Positions 1-8,637 of a stretch of 14,290 bases of DNA are shown piece after piece. The DNA is from Lentisphaerota bacterium (GTDB lineage: Bacteria; Verrucomicrobiota; Lentisphaeria; Oligosphaerales; Oligosphaeraceae). Every line of letters begins with the position of its first letter. Position 1 is the first letter of the stretch. The translations under genes and the position numbers were made by a program. Below the pieces are notes generated by a model. That model did no database searches and had not been told where the DNA came from. It saw nothing but the letters and a program-made list of their open reading frames with translations. The stretch spans positions 1 to 14,290 of the forward strand of contig JAAZKQ010000007.1 of assembly GCA_012799755.1 (NCBI GenBank), in the 5' to 3' direction.

Positions 1-50
1 GTTCCGCTTCGCTTCACCTGGGGTTACTCATGGTGCCGCCTCTCCGAGGC
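1..50. repeat. Partial interspersed palindromic repeat at the left edge
   Basis: Positions 38-50 form a perfect hairpin, GCCTC-TCC-GAGGC, preceded by a GCTTCGCTTCACC stretch that runs to the window edge, so the element is probably cut. The sequence style resembles small mobile palindromic repeats of the REP type that I have seen scattered in PVC-type genomes; that likeness is from memory. It lies about 35 bases beyond the stop of the last cas gene. On the minus strand no T-run follows the hairpin, so it is not a typical intrinsic terminator. Confidence 0.35.
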
Positions 51-85
51 TTTGGTTTTGTTGGGAGACGGGATGATGTGGGGGT

Positions 86-2251
86 TTAGGCTTTGTCCTT
101 TAGTTTTTTCTCGCAGGCGGCAAAGAATTTGCTTATTTGCGGGTCGTATTTATTGCCTAAGTCTTTGCGTTTGCGCGCGATGGCGAGGAGCTCTGCGGCT
201 TCCTGGGGTGTGGCGTCCTCAAGCAGCTTGGTGGCTCTGTTGAGGAAGTCTTTTTTCGATGGCGGCATTTTTGTCGAGTCGTTGATGAACTGTTGCATGG
301 GGCTGAGCTTATCGGCGGGGATGGCGGGCGCCGGGCCGGCTTTTTGGGGCTGCTGGCTTGACTTGGTTCTGGTGGTGTATTCACCCAATTGCAAAGGCGC
401 GGTGGCGTCTCTCTTGCTGCCCTTGACTTGCTGATGCGCCGCGAGCGAAAGATAGCGGAAATTCCAATCGGTCTCGACATTGACGTACTTGCTCATTTCG
501 GTCAAGGCCTTGATTTGGGGCGTCTCTTTCCAGTCCTGCTGCAGGCGTTCGGACATATAGTCGGCAAAGGCCTTCATATCGGCATTGATATCGCCATTGT
601 CGCTGCGGGTGACCTCGATTTTGACGACGCCAAAGCCGTAGGGTTTGGCCATGCCGATCATGTGGCGATGGTACTTGCTGTTGCCGATACAGAGGGACCA
701 AAGGAGCGCTCCGAGCTCAACCGGTCGAAGATTGTGGTAACGGATTTTGCCGGTGAAGACAGTGCCGGCAGGCAAAGGCTGGAAACGCGTTTGCATATTT
801 TCGGCGGCCTCTTCCTGTCTACCACGTTCGAGTGTGGCGCCTCCCCAGGATGAGGGGTCTTTTACCAAGGGATTCAGCACGGGGTAGCGTTTCCAGCCTT
901 TGAGCTTGGCATCGGCGTCCAGGATCGTCTTATAGTCTTCGTTATTTCTGAGGGCGCCTTGGACGAAGTAACTGGGGTAGAAACTGGGTTTAGGCGAGCC
1001 GAGGACACAGGTAACCATGGGTTCCGGCTGCACCGGGGCACTGGCCCGGCAGTGGGAGAAATGAACCCGTCCGCGCAGGGCCTCGTTGCCGCGGACATAG
1101 CCGAAGATCAGCTCGGCCAGGTCCGGCCGTGACGCTTCGCCGCGCAGCGGGAAGTGCCCGGAGTTGCTATTGCGGGCGAATTCGCCCATGGTCTTTGCGC
1201 CGGCCAAGCGGAAGAGCATGGCCAGACCAAAGGAACGCAGTTTACCGGTGCCGTCACAGAGATAAAAAATTGGGATGCGGCCATTGAAGTGCTGTTTAAG
1301 GCCGTCGCGCTTGGTCCAGCTTTGCCAGTCTTGGGCATTGGATTGTTCTTCGTGGATGAAACGGAAGTCGCGTTGCTTGGGGCGGACTTCATCGCCGTAT
1401 TCGTCTTCGTAGATGGTATCCGATTCATCTACGAGAAAGCGTTCCCGGGGGCGTTCGCTATGGAAGACGAATTCGCGGTGTTTTCGACCTCGTTTACCGG
1501 GCATGTAATCCGTTGGTTGGCCGGTAAAGACCAGGCTGCCCTTGACATTGCCTTCGCCGAGTTTGATGACCTCGTCGTAGTGCATGCCGGGTTTATCGGC
1601 GGCTTCCTTGCCCAGTCTTTCGCTATTCGGTATGATCGTCACCTTTTGCGTGAGGGCTTCGGCAGAATACCTGCGAATAAAATCGCGGTATTTATCTGCT
1701 GCTGACATGCGTCTATTGCCGAAGTTCTCACCAATTCGACTGCGTTCAATGCGGGCGAAGTCGCAGGGGGTGATGGTCCAGTCGTCACTGCTGATATCCA
1801 GCCAGCCGGCTTTGACCAGCGGCTGCCAGTTGCTTTGATCGCTGAATTGCGAGGTGTATTTTCTCAGTCTGAGATCGCGGAGGGAATAGCGGCGGTCGCT
1901 GATCTGTTGCATTTTGCCGAAGCCGGCGATTTCCAGGACATTGCGGACGGCGCCCTTGAGGGAGGTCGCCGGGATGGTGTACTGGCCATTGCGCAGCTGG
2001 AAGAACTCGGTCGTGCGATCGCCGGCGGCGCCACGCGTGTCGTCAGCAGCGCCATCGCGGATATAGATGGGCGTTTCGGCGGTGATGGTGACTTGGAGCT
2101 CGCCGTCCAGGCCGTCCCGGAAGGGAATATCCTGGGTGACGGGTGCGTGCAGCGTCGTATCGCCTTCCGCGCCGGGGTAGACGATTGTTTCGGCCAAGGG
2201 AACAAAATTATAGGGCGAACTAATTGTATCAAAGTCTCTTGCCATGATCAT
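86..2251 (-). CDS. Type III-D RAMP protein, Cas7 with large insertion (TIGR03986-like)
   Basis: This is a 721-aa backbone subunit of the type III effector complex. It begins with a PYNFVPL segment (residues 13-19), then a RAMP start at about 50-115 containing an Asp-rich loop (D66, D70, D71, D78; candidate target-RNA cleavage residues), IPATSLKGAVRNVLE and FGKM, and a DRRYSLRDL motif near 119. This order is characteristic of the TIGR03986 family, the Cas7-insertion subunit of III-D systems. A glycine-rich loop (HMIGMAKPYGFGVVK) closes the RAMP fold late in the protein. A disordered Gln/Pro/Ala linker then leads to a helical tail of about 70 residues. The ATG at 2251 overlaps the upstream stop (ATGA) and follows AAGGAG; an ATG at 2245 is equally possible. 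It is the last gene of the operon. Confidence 0.85.
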   Translation of the reverse strand: MIMARDFDTISSPYNFVPLAETIVYPGAEGDTTLHAPVTQDIPFRDGLDGELQVTITAETPIYIRDGAADDTRGAAGDRTTEFFQLRNGQYTIPATSLKGAVRNVLEIAGFGKMQQISDRRYSLRDLRLRKYTSQFSDQSNWQPLVKAGWLDISSDDWTITPCDFARIERSRIGENFGNRRMSAADKYRDFIRRYSAEALTQKVTIIPNSERLGKEAADKPGMHYDEVIKLGEGNVKGSLVFTGQPTDYMPGKRGRKHREFVFHSERPRERFLVDESDTIYEDEYGDEVRPKQRDFRFIHEEQSNAQDWQSWTKRDGLKQHFNGRIPIFYLCDGTGKLRSFGLAMLFRLAGAKTMGEFARNSNSGHFPLRGEASRPDLAELIFGYVRGNEALRGRVHFSHCRASAPVQPEPMVTCVLGSPKPSFYPSYFVQGALRNNEDYKTILDADAKLKGWKRYPVLNPLVKDPSSWGGATLERGRQEEAAENMQTRFQPLPAGTVFTGKIRYHNLRPVELGALLWSLCIGNSKYHRHMIGMAKPYGFGVVKIEVTRSDNGDINADMKAFADYMSERLQQDWKETPQIKALTEMSKYVNVETDWNFRYLSLAAHQQVKGSKRDATAPLQLGEYTTRTKSSQQPQKAGPAPAIPADKLSPMQQFINDSTKMPPSKKDFLNRATKLLEDATPQEAAELLAIARKRKDLGNKYDPQISKFFAACEKKLKDKA

Positions 2252-2739
2252 CCCTCTCCTTTCGCAAAACCGATAAAGGCTCGCCATGCGGGTTTCAAGA
2301 CAGCCAATGGCGGCTCAGGCTCGCCGCCGGGCATGGTTGCGACGGGCAGCGGGGCGTCATGATAGCTGGTGAAGAAGCGCAGCGTGCGGTAGCCGACAAG
2401 GGGATCAACCGCCAGTTGGGTGGAGATGACAAAGGGGTCTTCTTCCCTGTTCTGTTCGGGCGGCAGTGTCAGCCACTGTGCCTCGCTGTATTCCCAGGTA
2501 TCATCAAGTTGTCTGACGGCGACGCTGAGCCGGCCTTCGACATAGAGGACACATTCGTAGAGAAAGCTGTCGGCGATGTCAATGGCCGGATTTTGCCTAT
2601 CGAGCCAAACGGGCTGCTCTTGGTCGGCAAGTCGCCAGAAGCCCTGGGCGGGGCTGTCAATGGCCGCCAGTCGTTGGAGCACTTCTTGCTGCTCAAGTCG
2701 CTGACAGGTAAAGGTGGCGTATGGATTGTTCATGGTCAT
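2248..2739 (-). CDS. Csx19-like small type III-D protein
   Basis: This encodes 163 aa. Position in the operon, between Cas7-2x and Cas7-insertion, and size fit Csx19, the accessory subunit of III-D complexes. The sequence is mixed alpha/beta, with a strand-rich core near residues 58-92 (YECVLYVEGRLSVAV, then a WEYSEAQWL segment) and another at 117-124 (YRTLRFFT). I see no nuclease or nucleotide-binding motif. I do not recognise Csx19 from sequence alone with certainty, so the call leans on context. The ATG at 2739 overlaps the preceding stop (ATGA); a second ATG at 2733 sits 7-8 bases after AAGGGGGA and may be the true start (161 aa). It overlaps the next gene by 4 bases. Confidence 0.5.
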   Translation of the reverse strand: MTMNNPYATFTCQRLEQQEVLQRLAAIDSPAQGFWRLADQEQPVWLDRQNPAIDIADSFLYECVLYVEGRLSVAVRQLDDTWEYSEAQWLTLPPEQNREEDPFVISTQLAVDPLVGYRTLRFFTSYHDAPLPVATMPGGEPEPPLAVLKPAWRAFIGFAKGEG

Positions 2740-4067
2740 TCCCCCTTCCGTGTTTTCATGGCGCCGTGTCCACGCATGACGCCGCCACCGAGCGGCAGTC
2801 GTCCCTGTTGCAAGTCGTCGAGTGCGGCGGTAAAAGCCTGTTCGTATTCGGGCGGCACGGTATCGGTGAGGACGATATGGAGGCTGAGGGTGCCGCCAAG
2901 GAGCACTTGCTCAGTGAAGAGCATACCGTCTCGCACGCCGCCGGTAAAGCGGTCCAGGGAGACGTGATTGAGCACCTTCTTCTCGGGATTTTCACAGTAC
3001 ATATCCGAGATGAGCAGCTTGCCGCGGCTGCCGGGATGGTTTTTGCTTTTGGCGGAGCCGAAGAGCTCGAGCACGGCCGGGCATGGCTCCTCGAGTTGCT
3101 CTTGGCTGAGGTCTTCGGCAAAGCGTCCTTGCTGCTTATTGAAGTGATAGGCGGTGCGGTGGGCCAATGCGCCCTTGACCGAGCTGGCCGGCAGCAGGTA
3201 ATCATAGCGGAAGTCGGGCTGGCCGTCGGTCCACTGCACACGCTGTTCTTTTTTGGGGCGAATATCGAGGCTGCCTTCGCCGGTGCCATCACCGAAGAGC
3301 CAAGTTTCCTCCGCTTCGAGGGTGATGTGCCATTGCTTGATAGCGGGATGGCCGGTGTCAGAAGCGGTTGGGAGCGGCACGGCGACCTCATCCGGGGATT
3401 TCACTAGCAAGGAGGCTGAGCGTTTCAGGAATGCCCGGCGCTGTTCGCGGTCGCTGAGATCATAGCCGGCGCGGGTGGCCGCCAAGACCTTGATTTGGCC
3501 AAAGCCGTTGCGGGTGCCGCCGCCGAGACGGAACAGCGGGTGATGGAAGAGATTATAGATGCGCTCGGACTGTTCCCGGCACCATGCGGCGTCATCGCCG
3601 ATGACTTCGAATTCCAACATGAAGCGAACGCCGGCCGGCAGAACCGTGCGGTCGAACTTGCCGTTTATTGCCGCCGTGCCGTAGATGGATAGGCGGCAAT
3701 GGTCGCGTTTCGGCAGGTGCTGCAAGCCCCGTAAATAGCTCTGACTAGCGGGCTCTCGCGTCTGGATGCCTTCAACGGGGCTGCCCTGATCATTGAGAAC
3801 GAGCGCGTCGCTGATGAGCAGCCGCGAGCCGCTGCCCTCATCGCGCTGCTGATAGCCGAAAAGCGCGTTGGTTTCGGCCTCGGAATAGTCGGCGCGATAG
3901 AGGGAGCGCAGAACGCCGGCAATGGAGGAAGCGTGGATGGTGGGCAGGCCATTGACGTCCATTTGGATCGGCATATCCTGGGTCAGATCGGACTCGCCGG
4001 AGCCGGGATGGATCGCCGAAGCCGTTTCCAGCTGCAAGCGGTAGAATGTGTAATGCGACATGGTCAT
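2736..4067 (-). CDS. Double Cas7 (Cas7-2x) RAMP protein of a type III-D effector
   Basis: A 443-aa protein with two successive Csm3-like Cas7 domains. Domain 1 (about 5-195): HPGSGES and an Asp-bearing loop (D27, D31, D37), the IHASSIAGVLRSLY helix at 44-57, and the glycine-rich loop LGGGTRNGFG at 181-190. Domain 2 (about 244-437): DGTGEGSLDIRP at 260-271 with candidate catalytic D267, LPASSVKGALAHR at 292-304, GKLLISDMY at 349-357, LNHVSLDRFTGGV at 366-378, and LPLGGGVMRGHG at 424-435. The HVSLDRFTGG segment is typical of Csm3/Cmr4-type Cas7. Such subunits hold the crRNA and cut target RNA at 6-nt intervals. GGAGG lies 9 bases before the ATG at 4067; an ATG at 4061 is less well spaced. The gap to the upstream gene is 4 bases. 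Confidence 0.88.
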   Translation of the reverse strand: MTMSHYTFYRLQLETASAIHPGSGESDLTQDMPIQMDVNGLPTIHASSIAGVLRSLYRADYSEAETNALFGYQQRDEGSGSRLLISDALVLNDQGSPVEGIQTREPASQSYLRGLQHLPKRDHCRLSIYGTAAINGKFDRTVLPAGVRFMLEFEVIGDDAAWCREQSERIYNLFHHPLFRLGGGTRNGFGQIKVLAATRAGYDLSDREQRRAFLKRSASLLVKSPDEVAVPLPTASDTGHPAIKQWHITLEAEETWLFGDGTGEGSLDIRPKKEQRVQWTDGQPDFRYDYLLPASSVKGALAHRTAYHFNKQQGRFAEDLSQEQLEEPCPAVLELFGSAKSKNHPGSRGKLLISDMYCENPEKKVLNHVSLDRFTGGVRDGMLFTEQVLLGGTLSLHIVLTDTVPPEYEQAFTAALDDLQQGRLPLGGGVMRGHGAMKTRKGE

Positions 4068-4071
4068 GGTC

Positions 4072-6207
4072 TCAGCCCTCCCTTCCCGTTTGGCGTTTTT
4101 TTGCCTTGGCTGTTTTTTTGGCCATTTCGGCGCAAAGCCGTTCAACGAACAACAGCGTCCAGCTATCCTGGTCCAAGCCGAGGCTTGCCAGTTCCGGCTG
4201 GGCGTAGAAGGCGTCCATGGCATCCTTGAGCTTGTCAATCATCCCGTTGCCCTTCCAGGCATTGGCGACCCGGCCATGCACCAGGAAGCCCGGATGGTGA
4301 TCACGGCTGGCGCGGTTGCTCTTGATTTGGTCAATGTAGTCAACGGGGCCGGCCGTGACTTTTTCCTCTTTTTCAAACAGCAGCAGTTTCAGTTCGGCGT
4401 AGGTCCGACAGGTCGTCGCCCTGGCGCGGACAGCGCCCCACTGACTGGGGGTCACGCGGGAGGAGCGGACCTGCCTGGAAAAGTCGTCAATCGCCTGAGT
4501 CACCAGCTGATTGGCGCGACGGACGGCCTGCCGCTGCCGCAGATAGCCCAGCAGCCGGTCATTTTTATCAACGGCGGCAGTGCCGGCGGGGCGTTCCGCC
4601 GGCGCTTGGGCGGCAATGTTTTCGGCCCAAAGGAAAGCGGGATTGACCCAGACGTTGCCAAAGCCCTCGGCTCTGAACAAGCCGATGCCGGCGGCGAGCT
4701 TTTGCGCATCCGGCGGCCTTGTTGACTCCACGCAGAGGACGCTGCCGCGGCTGATGCAGAGCCGGTCGGCATCACGGCTGGCGCGTTTGCCGTTCCAAGG
4801 GGCGTAGCGATGGGTCCGCAGCCAGCTTTTGTCCGGGCGCAGTTTGGCATCCGGTGGGAAGCCGAGCTGTTGGGCGTCGGGCTGAATGGTTTCCAGGCCG
4901 CGTTCATCGCGGAAGGCCAGGTGGCTGGCGGCATAGAGGTAGTAGAACTTGCCTGCTTCGGCCGGCTGCGGCGCCGGCGCCAGGGGCGGCAGGGTCAGCA
5001 AGGCGATATGTACGGCGCCGTACTGGGCCTGGCGCGAACGCCCCAGGCGTTGGGGGCCCAGGAGGGCGCCGACCACCCGGCGGCGGGTGTCCTGGCTGAT
5101 CCGTGGCGAAAAGGTGACTGTGAAGTACCACTGGCTTTCTGCCGGGAGTGCCGAATAGCCGAAGAGGATACCTTCCTTGCTGCCGCGTTTTTCGCGGTCA
5201 TAGCCGCTCTTGAGGGAGAAGGACTTCGAGAGCGCCGGCGCCGCGCGCAGGGCGCCGTCGTCCTCCAACAGACAATAGCCGCCGCGTTGTTGTTTGATGG
5301 GCTTGAGCTGCAAGTCTTCCGGCGTGGCCTGCTGGAAGGGAAAGAGTCTGGCGCCCGAGCCGATGCCCTCGCCTTTATAGACGAACCAGTTGGCCGGGCA
5401 GACGAAAGAGGCTTTGTTTCCGATCAGCGGCCGTCCGTCGTTGAAGCGCACGTGGCCGGAGTGGAACACGGCAAACTCTTCGCCGTCGAGTTTGCCGTAC
5501 AGGCTTCGTGCGGCCATGCCGAGGAAGTTGGCGCCGGGGATATAGTCAAGCGATTCGTGGTTGTCTTCCGTTGCCGCACTGCTGTTGAGGACGACTTCGG
5601 ATTCAAACCGGCAGGAGAAGGTGACCACATCAGCGATGTCCGGCGGCGGGGTCTGCCGGTCTTGGCCGGCCTGGCGTTCCTCACTGACTGTGAACTGACA
5701 ACGACCGAAACCGCGACTACGATGCGTGCCCATTTGCTTGATAAAACCGAGGCAGTCTTTGAGCAATTTGCCGTCTTCCGGCGATAGATAGCCAATGCTG
5801 CCATAGAGTGTCATGGGCACGACGAATTCGGCGCGGCGCAGGCAGCCTTCCTTGGCCTGGCCCTTTTCGTCAAGACTGACGAAGTAACGCGCGGTTCGCA
5901 GGGCGCCGGCCAGTTTTTGCTGGAGGATGGCCTGGCGTTGTTCGTCAGCCATACAGGCGTTGCTCCAACTGGCGACACCTTGTTCCGAGCCCTCGTCGCC
6001 AAAGACTCGGATGATAAAATCGCCGGACTCATCGGCATAGAGGAGCTCGGCTGCTTCGCGAACCAGCCCCTTGAGAGTGCGGCCCGGTATGAAGGGCAGG
6101 CCGTCATGGTCAAGCAAGGGAATGGCGTCAGCATCATCGCCGCCACCCAGACCGGAACCGCAATGCCAACAGCTGAAAAATTCTACTTGGTAGTTAAGAA
6201 CGTTCAT
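4072..6207 (-). CDS. Cas7-Cas5(Csx10)-Cas11 fusion of a III-Dv-like effector
   Basis: A 711-aa fusion. Residues 1-178 are a Cas7/Csm3 domain: CGSGLGGGDDADAIPLLD at 16-33 (candidate cleavage aspartates), IPGRTLKGLVREAAELL at 40-56, and glycine-rich loop GTHRSRGFGRCQF at 160-172. Residues about 195-525 are Csx10/Cas5-like: YIPGANFLG at 222-230, LGPQRLGRSRQAQYG at 383-397, and a second RAMP glycine loop, GIGLFRAEGFGNVWVNP, at 507-523. Residues about 548-711 are mainly helical and charged and could be the Cas11 small subunit, as in the known Cas7-Cas5-Cas11 protein of III-Dv. No separate Cas5 or Cas11 gene is present, which supports the fusion doing both jobs. The ATG at 6207 follows GGAGGGC and is 1 base after the cas10 stop. 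The Cas11 assignment is inference. Confidence 0.82.
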   Translation of the reverse strand: MNVLNYQVEFFSCWHCGSGLGGGDDADAIPLLDHDGLPFIPGRTLKGLVREAAELLYADESGDFIIRVFGDEGSEQGVASWSNACMADEQRQAILQQKLAGALRTARYFVSLDEKGQAKEGCLRRAEFVVPMTLYGSIGYLSPEDGKLLKDCLGFIKQMGTHRSRGFGRCQFTVSEERQAGQDRQTPPPDIADVVTFSCRFESEVVLNSSAATEDNHESLDYIPGANFLGMAARSLYGKLDGEEFAVFHSGHVRFNDGRPLIGNKASFVCPANWFVYKGEGIGSGARLFPFQQATPEDLQLKPIKQQRGGYCLLEDDGALRAAPALSKSFSLKSGYDREKRGSKEGILFGYSALPAESQWYFTVTFSPRISQDTRRRVVGALLGPQRLGRSRQAQYGAVHIALLTLPPLAPAPQPAEAGKFYYLYAASHLAFRDERGLETIQPDAQQLGFPPDAKLRPDKSWLRTHRYAPWNGKRASRDADRLCISRGSVLCVESTRPPDAQKLAAGIGLFRAEGFGNVWVNPAFLWAENIAAQAPAERPAGTAAVDKNDRLLGYLRQRQAVRRANQLVTQAIDDFSRQVRSSRVTPSQWGAVRARATTCRTYAELKLLLFEKEEKVTAGPVDYIDQIKSNRASRDHHPGFLVHGRVANAWKGNGMIDKLKDAMDAFYAQPELASLGLDQDSWTLLFVERLCAEMAKKTAKAKKRQTGREG

Positions 6208-6208
6208 T

Positions 6209-7765
6209 TCAGAGCCCTCCTTCTTCCCGTTGTTGTGCTGCCGCTGCGGGCGGTCGCCAGAATTGGGATGCAATCAGCAGATCGTTGACCGGTGAGTAAC
6301 GCCGGCCGTCGCGCTCGCAGAGCACGAGTTCGCGCAAGGCCGCATTGGGTTCTTTGCCGACCAAGGTCGCCAGGGCCTCCTGCAAGCGGCGCAGCGCGCC
6401 GGGGTTCGCCTCCTTGCTGACCGTTTCCAGGCGGTCCAGCAGGAAATTGGCATTGTCAACATTGTTGTAAACTTCGCTTTGATATTCGCGCAGGCCGTTG
6501 CGCAGGGGATTGTGTCCCTTTTCAACGTCATCGCCTTGGGCGGCGAGGATGGCTTTGCTGCCGGCAAGGAGCGCCGCCAAGGGCGGCAGTGCCGGTGAGT
6601 CGTCAATTCGGTAGGGGCCGAAGGCGAAACTGAGGCCATCGGCATTTAGTTCGCGCTTGGCTATGGATTCGAAGCTGTCCTCCACGAAGCTGCCCAGTTC
6701 TCGATGGAACATGAAGCTGGACGGCACGGGCTCGGCGCCCGTCAGGGAGGCCTTGGCGACCTTCTTGGCTTGGGCGCAGAGCTGCTCGGCCAGTTCAACT
6801 CCGAAATGGAAGGGATAGGACTTTTTCACGAAGGCAATGCCGGCGCAGGCGGTCAGAGCTTTGCCGAGGGCGTCTTGGCGCAGCAGACATTCCTCAGCGA
6901 AGGCCTGGAGAAAATCGCGGGTGAAATCAATACCTTTGGAGGCGGCGCAGATCACGGTCAGGTCATCACCACCAAGAATGATGGGGCGGAAGGGCAGGGA
7001 CTTTTTGTCCTGGTAGTCCGCATGGTCTTTGAAGTGCGTCGTGAAAGCGCGTTGGGCAGCGGCCTTGGTGGCTTCGTCCAAGCTCAGCGAAAATTGATGC
7101 CATTTTTGGCTGTAGTTTTCCTCAGCGGAAAGTTTGGCGAGGGTTTGGCCCAGGGAATTGCCGTCAGCATGAATAATGGCGACGTAGTTGCCGCTGTCGG
7201 CAATGTCGTCAATCTCCATGGGGAAATCGGGATCGGCGGCGGCGAGGCCGAATTTTTGTTTGAGTTTGGCCCGGCTGACGGCGGCCAGTTTTTGGACGGT
7301 GGCGATGTCCTGCAATTCTCCGGCGGGATTTTTCTTGTCTTTGTGTAGGCGTACCGCACAACGGCCGCTTCGTGGTGCACGGGCGCTGACGCTCCAGCTA
7401 TCTCCGGGGGCCACACTGGGACTGGCTGTTTTCAGGTCTCGTTCCAAGGTGTCCACGGTGGCTTTCTGCAGTTCGCCGGTGAAAGCAACCACGGCCTGTA
7501 CTACCGAAACGCCCGGCGCGCGTTCCATGGCTATTTTCGGGAAGAGACGCGCCACCCTCTCCAGTTCCTCACGCCGGCGAAAGATGGCGCGGATATTGCC
7601 CGCTGCTTGGATGATACAGTCTGCGTCACCCTTGATCTCATCGAAACAGCTTGTGCACAGCGATTCGACCAATTCGCTGGCGCCGGCGATTTCTCGCAAT
7701 CGGGTTGATTCAAAGATGAAGCGTTGGATTCCTTGGACACTGGCGCCATAGAGATAGCAAGTCAT
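6209..7765 (-). CDS. cas10: Cas10, cyclic-oligoadenylate synthase subunit, without HD domain
   Basis: A 518-aa Cas10. It starts directly in the first palm domain: YLYGASVQGIQRFIFESTRL at 4-23 and REIAGASELVESL at 24-36 are classic Cas10/Cmr2 N-terminal palm features. The first palm also carries YVAIIHADGNSLGQ at 194-207. The catalytic palm motif GGDD is intact at 265-268 (within IILGGDDLTVIC), so cOA synthesis is predicted. No N-terminal HD nuclease domain exists, since only a few residues precede the palm; ssDNA cleavage by Cas10 is therefore unlikely. The later alpha-helical part includes EYQSEVYNNVDNANFLLDRL. The ATG at 7765 overlaps the cas6 stop (ATGA) and follows GAGGGAGA; an in-frame upstream ATG at 7819 lies inside cas6 and lacks support. 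Makes the second messenger for the CARF protein at 9788-11176. Confidence 0.93.
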   Translation of the reverse strand: MTCYLYGASVQGIQRFIFESTRLREIAGASELVESLCTSCFDEIKGDADCIIQAAGNIRAIFRRREELERVARLFPKIAMERAPGVSVVQAVVAFTGELQKATVDTLERDLKTASPSVAPGDSWSVSARAPRSGRCAVRLHKDKKNPAGELQDIATVQKLAAVSRAKLKQKFGLAAADPDFPMEIDDIADSGNYVAIIHADGNSLGQTLAKLSAEENYSQKWHQFSLSLDEATKAAAQRAFTTHFKDHADYQDKKSLPFRPIILGGDDLTVICAASKGIDFTRDFLQAFAEECLLRQDALGKALTACAGIAFVKKSYPFHFGVELAEQLCAQAKKVAKASLTGAEPVPSSFMFHRELGSFVEDSFESIAKRELNADGLSFAFGPYRIDDSPALPPLAALLAGSKAILAAQGDDVEKGHNPLRNGLREYQSEVYNNVDNANFLLDRLETVSKEANPGALRRLQEALATLVGKEPNAALRELVLCERDGRRYSPVNDLLIASQFWRPPAAAAQQREEGGL

Positions 7766-8637
7766 GATGTCTCCCTCATGTGTTGATAGGACGAACAATG
7801 CAATGTGGTCCAGCCACAACCGAATGTACTACAATGCCCAACATGAATCCAAGGCAGATAGCCAAGATATTTCCGGGCGGGATCGAAATCGCCAAGGTAC
7901 TGCATGCTGCCGACGAAGCCCCTCAGTTCCATGGTCTGCTTGCTGCGGGTTGAGCGTCGTTGGGTCGCCACCTGTTCCAAAGCGATGACGTGTGAATGGA
8001 TGCTGCGCGCCCACTGCTTGAGCTCGTAGGCCTCTTCGTCCGGGACGCCATAGCCTTCGCCATAGACGCGATCAATCTCACTGAAGCGGTCCAGGAAGCG
8101 GGCAAAGAGGGCGTAGAAGGGCACGCTGTCACGCAGAGGCCGGCCATTGCAGGCAAGACGGACGACGGGTGACAGGAAGTCCACTTGGAGTTGGCAAACC
8201 GCGGCAGGGAAAGTGGTTGCGACGGCTTCGGAAACGATTTTCTGGTGGTCGCAACAGACATTTCTTCGGCCAATGCCCATGATGGCGACCAGTTCAACGA
8301 CTTGATCAACGAAGGGCTCGAAGGGTATGGCGCTGCCCCATAAAATGACTTCAAGAAGGAAGCTGCGGCGGTCGGGACGGCTGTAGGCGCCGCGCAACAA
8401 GAAGGGGCGGGGGATATCACGATGGACTGTTGCCAAGCCATCCTGCCGTTCCGGCATAAATAGCTGGCGGTAAATTTGGACTTTTTCAGCCATGTGGGCG
8501 ATGCCGTCGTAACGGGCAATCAGCTGGGCGATGGCGTAACCGAAGGCACCGCGTAGGGTTACCGTGGGCACCAGCTCGTGCATAATAATCGGCTCGCCGG
8601 CCCTAAGCTCATACCTCAGCTTTTGGATCGCAAACAC
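7762..8637 (-). CDS. cas6: Cas6 pre-crRNA processing endoribonuclease
   Basis: This 291-aa protein matches Cas6 in length and layout. An N-terminal ferredoxin-like half includes VPTVTLRGAFGYAI at 23-36. The second half has VDFLSPVVRLACNGRP at 152-167 (the common Cas6 strand with Ser/Thr-Pro), a helix with FYALFARFLDRFSEI at 174-188, and the C-terminal signature GFVGSMQYLGDF at 240-251 followed by the glycine-rich LPWIHVGHCSTFGCGWTTL at 261-279. It would cut the CRISPR transcript into crRNAs; the catalytic residue cannot be assigned reliably, though H20, H72 and H131 are candidates. Start is GTG at 8637, preceded by a run GGGGGGGAAGC; no better start is visible. First gene of the interference operon; its stop overlaps the cas10 start. 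Confidence 0.88.
   Translation of the reverse strand: MFAIQKLRYELRAGEPIIMHELVPTVTLRGAFGYAIAQLIARYDGIAHMAEKVQIYRQLFMPERQDGLATVHRDIPRPFLLRGAYSRPDRRSFLLEVILWGSAIPFEPFVDQVVELVAIMGIGRRNVCCDHQKIVSEAVATTFPAAVCQLQVDFLSPVVRLACNGRPLRDSVPFYALFARFLDRFSEIDRVYGEGYGVPDEEAYELKQWARSIHSHVIALEQVATQRRSTRSKQTMELRGFVGSMQYLGDFDPARKYLGYLPWIHVGHCSTFGCGWTTLHCSSYQHMRETS

Noticed and set aside
38..50. Intrinsic terminator after the last cas gene
   Set aside because: The hairpin has only a 5-base stem and no T-run follows it on the minus strand; it fits an interspersed repeat better.
4810..5787. 325-codon plus-strand open frame
   Set aside because: A shadow of the Cas7-Cas5-Cas11 gene in GC-rich DNA; low-complexity Gly/Ala/Glu translation.
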